From: an uncultured Clostridium sp.
Lineage (GTDB): Bacteria; Bacillota; Clostridia; Clostridiales; Clostridiaceae
Direction of reading: 5' to 3'
DNA length: 64,000 nt
NCBI GenBank assembly: GCA_903789665.1
Contig: CAIFEX010000004.1
Span: forward strand, 99,545 to 163,544
Both the position numbers and the translations under genes were made by a program. Shown in pieces: positions 50,887 through 58,828 of the stretch. The stretch's first letter is position 1. Each line of letters begins with the position of its first letter. The notes under the pieces were generated by a model. It ran no database searches, was not told the origin of the DNA, and was given only the letters and a program-made list of their open reading frames with translations.

Positions 50887-53013
50887 TCATTTTGGAATTA
50901 ATGTAACTCTCTCATTCATAATCAGGGTCAAGATAGAATTTATTGTATTTATTGATTTTGCAGCAAATACATCAAGTCCTCCCAGAAAAGCAAAAATTCC
51001 AAGTGAAATATTGAATAGATTTGACATCTTAATATTTTGCTGCATGATTTCATATGCACTTTGGGACAGCATTATAAGATCCTCCAGCCTATTTACATCA
51101 TCGTCAAAAATTATATAATCCGAATTAAGTTTAATTTCATTGCTGGAATAATCCAGAAAGCTCACGCTTACATCTGCAGCCCTCATAGACAAGATGTCGT
51201 TTACCCCGTCTCCAACCATCATAACAGGCCCCTTTGACTTCTGCTCCAGTAAAATTTGAAGTTTTTCCCCGCTGTTGCAGCCGCCATAGACATCTTTTAT
51301 TCCCAATTTATCAGCAACATACCTGCCTTTTTCCAAGCTATCACCTGTAACTATAGATATATTCCCTATACCGTTCGCTTTGAGCCTGCCGATTAAACTG
51401 CAGGCACCTTTTCTTATGTTTTCTTCCATTACAATCATACCCACTGCACGGCCATCAACACTTATAAATATGAAACTGTACAAGTTTTCTCTATAGTTCA
51501 GGTGTCTTTCAAATATATTATCCAGGGCAACATTATTTTCCCTTAAAAAATCCCCATCTCCAATCAATACCTTATGTCCATCGTAATTTATACCAATTCC
51601 CTTTGAAGGCACCAGGATCATGTTCTCCAGTTCTTTTTTCGCATCACTGAAGTTCGTCTTCCGCTCTGGTTTACAAGAATCATCCGAAATTTTTTTACAG
51701 TTTATGCTTTCACAGGCAGCACATATTTTCAACAGATCTTCATTGCCATAATTATCATCAAAGGATTCAACATGGGCAATATTCATGTCCCTATAGGTAA
51801 GAGTTCCTGTCTTGTCAAAAATTATGCCGTCGAGGTTTACTATTTTTTCAAATGTATTGGGATTTTTAACATATATATTATACTTGCTCAACAGATGTAT
51901 ATAATTTTTCACTGCCGTACTAAAAGCCAGCTCCGAAGATGCAGGGCACATAACCAATACTATGGATAGTGCATTCAACACATCACCTGTAAATATATAA
52001 TTCAATGTCGACAGTATCACTGCAGCAGGCAGCATTCTTTCTTCATGTTTCACAATTTTTTCTCTCAAGTGCATTTTATCAATGGAAATATCCTCCTTCT
52101 CAAGAGGTTCAGGCAATCTCAATACATGAATTCTCAATTCCCCGGACATTACAATAATTCCCTCATGTATCTCACTGCCCTTTTCCACTAATGAAGCCAA
52201 GGGCTGACCAGTATAATAAAGATTGTTCACTACAGCCTTCCCTTCAAGAACTCTTCCATATACAGGAACAACTTCACCTTCATGAACCAGTACGGTGTCC
52301 CCTACTTCCAGGGACTTGATTGAAGTCAGCATTTCATTATTATCGCCTGTAACAATCCATGCTGTATTAGGAGGTTTAACTATGCTCTTTTTTAACAGGC
52401 ACTGGCATTTTAAATCTGCAGACGCTTTTATATAATCGGTAAAATCAATCAGTAAAATCAAAAACAGGCCCTCTGTACTTTCCCTAGAAATAGTCAGTAT
52501 AAGGCTGATTAATTTCAGAAATACATCCGGGTGGGGATATAAACGCCTTGTAAACCTGTTATAAGCGTTTCTAAGCAGAGAATAGCCGCCTATTACTGCT
52601 ACGAGAGATGCGGCTTCCACCATGGCAAGGCTGCCGCTTAAAAAAAATTTTCCAAACACAAGCTGTTTAATCTTAAAAAATAAATAGACAAAGATAGATC
52701 TCATAAAATTATTTTTGACAAATTCCCTTTTCCGTTTCGTACTATAATATGAATCATAATTTTTAAAAATTTCGCTGTCATAATCTATTTCAGAAGTCAA
52801 TACCTGCTCAATACTGCTTTTAATTAATTTTGGATTAGTTTTAGCCTCGTCATACAAGATCAAAATAGTTCCGAGGTTATGGTTTACCCTGCTGTATTCC
52901 ACTCCATACAGGCCTTCTGCATACATGTCTATATATTTTGCCAGTTTTCTGTCAAAATATGTTCTATTACATTTAAATCTCACCCTTCCAGGTAAAACAC
53001 TTAACTCCCTCAA
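50887..53013 (-). CDS. P1B-like P-type ATPase with altered actuator (TGQ) and CPA motif
   Basis: TTG at 53013 (708 aa) is chosen because the SD AGGAGG lies inside the longer frame from 53034. Order: HMA-like domain without CxxC (about 5-75, LPGRVRFK..TILILYDEAK), membrane helices, actuator with YYTGQP near 268 in place of TGE, CPA in helix M6 near 356, FDKTGTLT near 399, a reduced nucleotide domain without the SEHPLA motif, TGDS and GDGVNDILSM near 615, two final helices. The phosphorylated Asp is kept, but the Glu that drives dephosphorylation is Gln. It is coupled to the degenerate homologue upstream. Substrate unknown. Confidence 0.8.
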   Translation of the reverse strand: MRELSVLPGRVRFKCNRTYFDRKLAKYIDMYAEGLYGVEYSRVNHNLGTILILYDEAKTNPKLIKSSIEQVLTSEIDYDSEIFKNYDSYYSTKRKREFVKNNFMRSIFVYLFFKIKQLVFGKFFLSGSLAMVEAASLVAVIGGYSLLRNAYNRFTRRLYPHPDVFLKLISLILTISRESTEGLFLILLIDFTDYIKASADLKCQCLLKKSIVKPPNTAWIVTGDNNEMLTSIKSLEVGDTVLVHEGEVVPVYGRVLEGKAVVNNLYYTGQPLASLVEKGSEIHEGIIVMSGELRIHVLRLPEPLEKEDISIDKMHLREKIVKHEERMLPAAVILSTLNYIFTGDVLNALSIVLVMCPASSELAFSTAVKNYIHLLSKYNIYVKNPNTFEKIVNLDGIIFDKTGTLTYRDMNIAHVESFDDNYGNEDLLKICAACESINCKKISDDSCKPERKTNFSDAKKELENMILVPSKGIGINYDGHKVLIGDGDFLRENNVALDNIFERHLNYRENLYSFIFISVDGRAVGMIVMEENIRKGACSLIGRLKANGIGNISIVTGDSLEKGRYVADKLGIKDVYGGCNSGEKLQILLEQKSKGPVMMVGDGVNDILSMRAADVSVSFLDYSSNEIKLNSDYIIFDDDVNRLEDLIMLSQSAYEIMQQNIKMSNLFNISLGIFAFLGGLDVFAAKSINTINSILTLIMNERVTLIPK

Positions 53014-53030
53014 TTCAAAATTCAGCCTCC

Positions 53031-54272
53031 TCAACGGAATAAATAAGAATTATACCTAAACTTTAAAGTCAGAGTCAAAAACAAGGTATTTAAGATATAG
53101 TAAATTCCAGAATACAGAGGTGTCAGACAATTCAATGTTACAAGCAACATCCCAAATATGTTCAATGCAACTGCCGTATTTTCAGTTTGAATACTTACTT
53201 CTCTGTGAAAATATGCTAATTTTATCATCGAAGGTATCTTATCCACATCAGAGTACTGCAAATTAAAACCTGCTTTTACAGTATCCATTTCACCATTTCT
53301 ATATAAATATATAACGGAATCGACATGCGGATACTTCAGATTGCCTTCAAACAATTTGTCTGCAGCTATTAAAATCGTACTGCCGCTTTCAGATTTACCA
53401 GCTATCATGCGGACTTCATCTTCGTATGAATTATTTTTATCGAGAATCCCCAGCTCCAGAAGATATGCAATATAATTTACAATACTATTTCTACTGTCCC
53501 CAATTATGAATATATTGTTGATACCCAGCATGCGCATCTTGTTTACGGCCAATTCCATATCTTTACTAACTAGATTACGTAATTTCCCCAGCATCACTAA
53601 TTTCTGTACAGCGTATTTATCCAAGTTCAGATCATACGTATTATAATTTTTAAGTTCACTTTTAAAAACTTCTTCTTCTATAAGCAGTGCATTTATACTG
53701 CAAAGTTGATTCAAAGAAGTATTATCTTTAACATATATTTCATACCTGCTTAATTTGGCAGATATATAATAGCAGGACAATCCGGCCAGGGCAAATAAAA
53801 TCCCCGGATACCCCAGTATGAATATCGAGATGACATTGGCAGCATCACCTGTAAACAGAAATACAGCAGCGGATATAACTATTGAAGCCTTCAGTATTTT
53901 AAAAGAAATGCCATATTCACCTTTATATAATCTCTTTGAATATCTTTTTCTGAACAGAGATAATGGATTAACCGCATCAATAAAAATTTTCAATAAAGAT
54001 GGATTATATTCATTTTTGAAAGTGGTTGATTCGATCAATCGCTTCTTATTAAAACCTCTTCTTACTATAATTGCTATTTTGTTCTCATCAATTTTTGCAT
54101 CATCATAGTATATGAGAACGTTTCCAGTATTTTTATTCACATTAAAAGATGATATACTGCCGTATCCAGCCAATTCACTCCATATTCCAAATGCCTTTTC
54201 ATCATTTCTCAACAGCCCTTTTACATTAATCCTGACTCTTCCGGGAAGCGACGAAACAATCCTATCCTTCAT
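53031..54272 (-). CDS. Degenerate P-type ATPase homologue lacking DKTGT (pseudo-ATPase)
   Basis: 413 residues. HMA-like domain at about 5-70 (SLPGRVRINVKG..GNVLIYYDDAKI), no CxxC. Two membrane helices near 126-172 lead into YEIYVKDNTSLNQLCSINALLIEEEVFKSEL, aligning by eye with the P-ATPase 'ILVK...LE.L..IDTIVFDKTGTLT' region; the DKTGT is gone (EEEVF near 200). A TGD-like IIGDS (near 258) is followed by IVNYIAYLLELG, and two C-terminal helices close the protein. No actuator domain is seen. It keeps the shell of a P-ATPase without catalysis. The stop abuts the SD of the TGQ ATPase, so the pair is made together. Confidence 0.72.
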   Translation of the reverse strand: MKDRIVSSLPGRVRINVKGLLRNDEKAFGIWSELAGYGSISSFNVNKNTGNVLIYYDDAKIDENKIAIIVRRGFNKKRLIESTTFKNEYNPSLLKIFIDAVNPLSLFRKRYSKRLYKGEYGISFKILKASIVISAAVFLFTGDAANVISIFILGYPGILFALAGLSCYYISAKLSRYEIYVKDNTSLNQLCSINALLIEEEVFKSELKNYNTYDLNLDKYAVQKLVMLGKLRNLVSKDMELAVNKMRMLGINNIFIIGDSRNSIVNYIAYLLELGILDKNNSYEDEVRMIAGKSESGSTILIAADKLFEGNLKYPHVDSVIYLYRNGEMDTVKAGFNLQYSDVDKIPSMIKLAYFHREVSIQTENTAVALNIFGMLLVTLNCLTPLYSGIYYILNTLFLTLTLKFRYNSYLFR

Positions 54273-54328
54273 CCATTGAAGCCTTGTGCTTTCTTTTACG
54301 CTGGTATTGTGCCTCCGCCACTATATCC

Positions 54329-54688
54329 TCAAATCCCTGCCCCGCAGGCCAGTTCGGTAGTCTTATCTGCAACTGCCAGTACCGATCCCACAACACCAAT
54401 TGTCATCTTTCTCAAAGGAGCACACAGAGTTTTCCTTACTGAGAAATTTCCCATATTTTCACTAAAATTTCTATCGTTTTTGTCAATATCGTCAAGCTTA
54501 GACAATATATTTTCTACATTTTTATTCACCTGCTGAAATTTATCATTCATACTTTTAATGTTGTTTTTTAAATCGGATCTGTCATCCTGCAATTTTTTCA
54601 TCTGTGTGTTTACCTGACTGTATTTTTGTTCAAGAGCATCTAATTTTTTTTGTAATTCCTCAAGACGAATTCCATTACCATTATCCAT
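54329..54688 (-). CDS. Coiled-coil protein with hydrophobic C-terminus
   Basis: 119 residues. Residues 8-80 are a strong coiled coil with heptad Leu/Ile/Val (LEELQKKLDALEQKYSQVNTQMKKL..). The last 30 residues are glycine- and alanine-rich (MTIGVVGSVLAVADKTTELACGAG), probably membrane-associated. No known family. It lies 56 bases upstream of the degenerate P-ATPase and may be a scaffold or regulator of the pair. Confidence 0.7.
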   Translation of the reverse strand: MDNGNGIRLEELQKKLDALEQKYSQVNTQMKKLQDDRSDLKNNIKSMNDKFQQVNKNVENILSKLDDIDKNDRNFSENMGNFSVRKTLCAPLRKMTIGVVGSVLAVADKTTELACGAGI

Positions 54689-54731
54689 TTCACAATCAAC
54701 CTCCCTTTAAAATTATAATCAAGCTTATTAT

Positions 54732-55373
54732 TCACAGTTTTTCTTTAATAATACATAATTTATAATAATTTTTTGTGATGCAAACTCTAATCAACTGATA
54801 TCTTATATTCAATTTTATATTCATTAGCAGTCCCTTTATTTGCCTATGCATCAATTTCTGATGCTCTTTTCTTTGATTTGCCAGGTTATTTCGGTCCAAT
54901 ATCTTTTCACCCGAAATATTCCATTTAAGCAGTTTTCCAACTGCACTGCTCCCGCATGTTTCACTTAAAATATAAGACGTACTGAAATCTATGACATACT
55001 CACAAATAGAGGTTATTACCTGGGTAACACCAGCATTGTTTACTGTTTCTTCTATAATTTCACTATAACAATTTTCCACTAATTTTGCAGATGCGGAGTT
55101 TAAACACGGATATTTCCCATCTCCGCCAATCTTAATGCTAATCTTATACAGTATGCTCTCTACACATTCCTTGATTTTGCAATCCGATAATATCTTGTCC
55201 ATGAAATTCTCTTTTCCATGCAATATCAAATTGTCAGACAGCATAATAGAATGGACAACTTTCTGCTCCATATACGGGGAAAAAAACATGTCCAATTCTT
55301 TTTCAACTAGCAAAATGCAGCACATTTCAAGTTCGTTTACATGCTCTGAAGAATAAAAATGTAAATCTGGCAT
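54732..55373 (-). CDS. Unrecognised protein, first gene of the P-ATPase unit
   Basis: 213 residues with SD GGGAGG. Largely helical, Cys- and Ile-rich; has a MEQKVVHSIMLSDNLILHGKENFMDKILSD region and a basic C-terminus (HQKLMHRQIKGLLMNIKLNIRYQLIRVCITKNYYKLCIIKEKL). No signal peptide or membrane helix is evident. No family assigned. It is 43 bases upstream of the coiled-coil gene, so the four genes probably form one transcript. Confidence 0.6.
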   Translation of the reverse strand: MPDLHFYSSEHVNELEMCCILLVEKELDMFFSPYMEQKVVHSIMLSDNLILHGKENFMDKILSDCKIKECVESILYKISIKIGGDGKYPCLNSASAKLVENCYSEIIEETVNNAGVTQVITSICEYVIDFSTSYILSETCGSSAVGKLLKWNISGEKILDRNNLANQRKEHQKLMHRQIKGLLMNIKLNIRYQLIRVCITKNYYKLCIIKEKL

Positions 55374-55460
55374 AATAACCTCCCTGTTATTTTTAATAAC
55401 ATATTTTCAATACAAATAGCCCATTGATCTTGACAGCCTTAGAAAGCTTGTACATAAAAT

Positions 55461-57476
55461 CTAATTTTCAGTTTTGAAAATCTGAATGAATTTTTGCAGT
55501 TCACCTGTCATATCATTGATATTATGAATCTTGCCGCATATATCTCCCATAGTCGTCAGCTGTTCTTCCATAGTGGCATTAACCTCCTCAGTAGTTGCCG
55601 AGCCCTCCTCAATTATACTGGATGTACTTTCCACACAGTCCTCAACTTCGTCTTCATTGTCTTTCATCTTGTTCATTTCTCCATTCAATACTTGGATGTC
55701 CTTCGCCAATTCATCAGAATTGTCTATTATGGATTCAAATATCTTTACGGTTGTTTCCAATTTATCATTAGAATTTTTAGCAATCTGTGTTGTATGAATA
55801 AATTCTTCTCCAATTTTATTTACAGAAGTACTTATTTCAGTTACTATCTTCTGTATTCCTTTAGCAGAATTTGAAGATTGTTCCGCAAGTTTGCCCACTT
55901 CATCAGCTACCACGGCAAAACCTTTACCCACCTCTCCGGCCCTTGATGCTTCTATGGCTGCATTCAATGCCAGCAGATTGGTCTGTTCGGCGATGGACTC
56001 TATCGAGGTTGTAATAGTCTCTATGGACTGAGATTTATCTGCTAATTTTTTCATATGCACCGCAGCATTTTGTATTGACTCGTAATTTTTACTGAATTCT
56101 TCCTTCAATTGATTTACAGATGTTATCCCAAGCCGGTTCTCATCCTCCGTGTGTTTGGCATATTCAGTGATCTTATCAGTACCTTTATCAATATTGTCCA
56201 AACTCTTTTTAAGTGTGGAGAATCTATCCGTTATTTTGGACATATAGCCAGTTTGTTCAACTGTACCTTTGGCAATCTCATCCACAGCTCTGCCCACATT
56301 CCTGCCTGCCAAAATCAGTTCATCCATCTGGCTGCTTGTACCTTCATTATAGCTTTGAACATTTTTAATCATTCTCTTTACCTTGTCAATAAGCGTGAGC
56401 TGTTTGGATATTACATCATTGAAATTTTTTGATATCTCTCCCAATTTATCCTGTCGCTTCAAAAATTTCTCTTTAACCCCGACAGTGAGATCACCTGTAG
56501 AGACAGAATCCATAGCTTTATTGAGATTATACAGCGGCCTGGTGACAAATTCTGAAATCAACAGGGCAGCTAATATACTGATGATAAACATAAATATAAC
56601 TATTATCAGAAAAATATTATTCTGTGTCCTTACATCTGAAAAAGCAGCATCATATGGAACTGTCGTCACTATCCCCCAGTTGAGATCCGCCATGGGCGAA
56701 TAAATTGCCAGCAGTTTTCTGTCATCGAAATCATAAATACCCTGACCACTCTTACCTGCAGCAGCATTTTTCACCGGTAAAAAATTTTTATACATGGATG
56801 TTTTATTGAAATTTTCCCAATCTTTGTGGGCAACTACCAATCCATTATTATCCACTATAAAAGTATTGTCATCTTTATTCTTCTGTACGTCGCCTATAAT
56901 TTTATTCAATGCATTTACATCAATAGTTGCAGTAATACAACCTACAAAATTTGTTCCCACTTTTATAGGAACACTGTAGTAAAATTCCAGAGGCTTGCCA
57001 TTGATCTTGGATATTTTTACATTTGAATACCGAACTTTACCGGAAACTGCACTGTGAAAATATTCCTCTCCCGAAATGTTTTTGTAAACCCCCGACGTAT
57101 TATAGATAATCTGCCCTTTTGCATCAGCAATGGATATACCATCAATGGCTTTATTGGATCTTGCCCCTTGAATCAGAATACTCTGGAAAGTATCATGGTT
57201 CATTGATTTAATATTGGGGTTGTCGGCCATTGACTGCATTTGACTCTTGATGCTGTCAAGATTGAACTTTATATCGTCATTTATTCTACTTATTAATTGT
57301 TCATTTGACAGATATATATTTTTCTTGATTAGATTTGAAGAATTGATGCTTATGTATATTCCGCTGCTTACAAGAGGCACGATAACAAGAAGTGTGAGAA
57401 TAAAAACCAACATTGCCTTAAAATCTTTTTTTATGTTGAATGAGCTGAAGCTCAACAGCTGTTTTATATTTTTCAT
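55461..57476 (-). CDS. Methyl-accepting chemotaxis protein with Cache sensor
   Basis: 671 residues; ATG at 57476 has SD AGGAGAT, unlike an upstream in-frame start. A first membrane helix near 16-38 and a second near 290-312 enclose a dCache-type sensor ([43 protein letters not shown], ..[15 protein letters not shown]). A HAMP region follows, then the signalling domain with the conserved hairpin tip [42 protein letters not shown]. It senses a small molecule outside the cell and signals through CheA. Its neighbour is a BMP-type binding lipoprotein. Confidence 0.94.
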   Translation of the reverse strand: MKNIKQLLSFSSFNIKKDFKAMLVFILTLLVIVPLVSSGIYISINSSNLIKKNIYLSNEQLISRINDDIKFNLDSIKSQMQSMADNPNIKSMNHDTFQSILIQGARSNKAIDGISIADAKGQIIYNTSGVYKNISGEEYFHSAVSGKVRYSNVKISKINGKPLEFYYSVPIKVGTNFVGCITATIDVNALNKIIGDVQKNKDDNTFIVDNNGLVVAHKDWENFNKTSMYKNFLPVKNAAAGKSGQGIYDFDDRKLLAIYSPMADLNWGIVTTVPYDAAFSDVRTQNNIFLIIVIFMFIISILAALLISEFVTRPLYNLNKAMDSVSTGDLTVGVKEKFLKRQDKLGEISKNFNDVISKQLTLIDKVKRMIKNVQSYNEGTSSQMDELILAGRNVGRAVDEIAKGTVEQTGYMSKITDRFSTLKKSLDNIDKGTDKITEYAKHTEDENRLGITSVNQLKEEFSKNYESIQNAAVHMKKLADKSQSIETITTSIESIAEQTNLLALNAAIEASRAGEVGKGFAVVADEVGKLAEQSSNSAKGIQKIVTEISTSVNKIGEEFIHTTQIAKNSNDKLETTVKIFESIIDNSDELAKDIQVLNGEMNKMKDNEDEVEDCVESTSSIIEEGSATTEEVNATMEEQLTTMGDICGKIHNINDMTGELQKFIQIFKTEN

Positions 57477-57534
57477 AATTATATCTCCTGTCATATTTAA
57501 TTTTTCCAATTTTCATGATTTCAATCTAATCACC

Positions 57535-58578
57535 TTAATTAAATTTATTGTATTCTTCCTCTGTTTCAGGTATTTTTAATCCTCCGGAAGTTATTTTTAC
57601 TTTGAGCCCATTGACTTCATTCAAAATATTTTTAGGAACGAGCCTGTTGGTAGTAGGTGCTATATCAACCCCACCTTCAGCCAAACCATATTGTATTGTA
57701 GCTCCTCCATTCCACTTGCCTTTTTTTAAATCCCTTGCCACATCATACACTACATTGTCAACTCTTTTCATAGCAGAAGTCAGGACATTTTTGGGTGCCA
57801 AAAAGCTCTGATCCGAATCCACTCCTATACAATATTTGCCCATTTCTTTGGCACATTCTATCAATCCATTACCCGTGGCCCCTGCAGCATGGAATATTAT
57901 ATCTGCTCCACCACCGTACATCCTGGCAGCAATTTCTTTGCCTTTGGCCGCATCATCAAATGAACCCGCATACTCGCTCACGACCCTGCAGTCGGGATTT
58001 GCATATCTGACTCCTGCCATATATCCATATTGAAATTTATGCATCAATTCACTTTCAACACCTCCTATAAATCCCACGGTATTCGTCTTTGTCATCTTTC
58101 CCGCTATATAACCTACAAGAAATGAACTTTCATTTTCTCTAAATGTCACTCCTACTACATTAGATGGAGTGGCATTGCCATAGCTATTGTCTATTATCGC
58201 ATATTTTTGTCCCGGATGTTTTTTAGCTTCAGATTCAACAGCATCCGCCATTATGAACCCAACACCCCAGATAAGATCTCTCTTACTTCCCGTACTTGAA
58301 ACAGACTCCAGATTTTTAACATAATCATTTTCATTTTTCGTCTCCAGGTAACTCGGTTTCACCCCCAGATCCTTCTGGGCTTTTTTAAGACCTTCCCATG
58401 CAGATTGATTAAATGATTTGTCGTTAATACCTCCCACATCCGTTACAACACCTATACTAAGAGGAGTCTGACTGATTTTATTTTCAGAATCCAAATATCC
58501 ACGGGTGTTATTACAACCTGTAAAAGCAATAGAAATACACAAAATCAGTAAAAATGCACTGCAGATGGTTCGTTTCAT
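57535..58578 (-). CDS. BMP-family (PnrA/Med-like) substrate-binding lipoprotein
   Basis: 347 residues from ATG at 58578 (SD AGGAGATG nine bases before). A lipobox FTGC near residue 21 anchors it. The body has the BMP family blocks: IGVVTDVGGINDKSFNQSAWEGLKKAQ, LIWGVGFIMADAVESEAKKHP, GYIAGKMTKTNTVGFIGG, ADIIFHAAGATGNGLIECAKE and the GVDSDQSF loop. Relatives bind nucleosides for ABC uptake; no permease gene is adjacent here. It lies 59 bases upstream of the chemoreceptor gene, hinting that it may feed ligand to the receptor. Confidence 0.9.
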   Translation of the reverse strand: MKRTICSAFLLILCISIAFTGCNNTRGYLDSENKISQTPLSIGVVTDVGGINDKSFNQSAWEGLKKAQKDLGVKPSYLETKNENDYVKNLESVSSTGSKRDLIWGVGFIMADAVESEAKKHPGQKYAIIDNSYGNATPSNVVGVTFRENESSFLVGYIAGKMTKTNTVGFIGGVESELMHKFQYGYMAGVRYANPDCRVVSEYAGSFDDAAKGKEIAARMYGGGADIIFHAAGATGNGLIECAKEMGKYCIGVDSDQSFLAPKNVLTSAMKRVDNVVYDVARDLKKGKWNGGATIQYGLAEGGVDIAPTTNRLVPKNILNEVNGLKVKITSGGLKIPETEEEYNKFN

Positions 58579-58828
58579 ATTATTCATCTCCTGTAAAATT
58601 TTATAAATCGATATTATATGAAACCTCTCAAATTACAAAAATAATATCACAGGAATATTAATAATACATTACACCTTTGTTAAATCCAGATATAAAGCCG
58701 GCTTACCGGCAATATTCAAAATGAAGATCAGAGAATAATTTATAATCCTGCTGGGAAATATAATTTAAGTAACTTAAAGCAAATAGGTGAGATCAATAGC
58801 TTGTAACGGGGAAAGGTGATGTAACAGA

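Noticed and set aside
53031..54272. Reading the pseudo-ATPase as a frameshifted pseudogene of the downstream ATPase
   Set aside because: The frame is continuous from HMA domain to final helices with normal codon use and a coupled stop-SD junction, so loss of the motif looks selected rather than recent decay.
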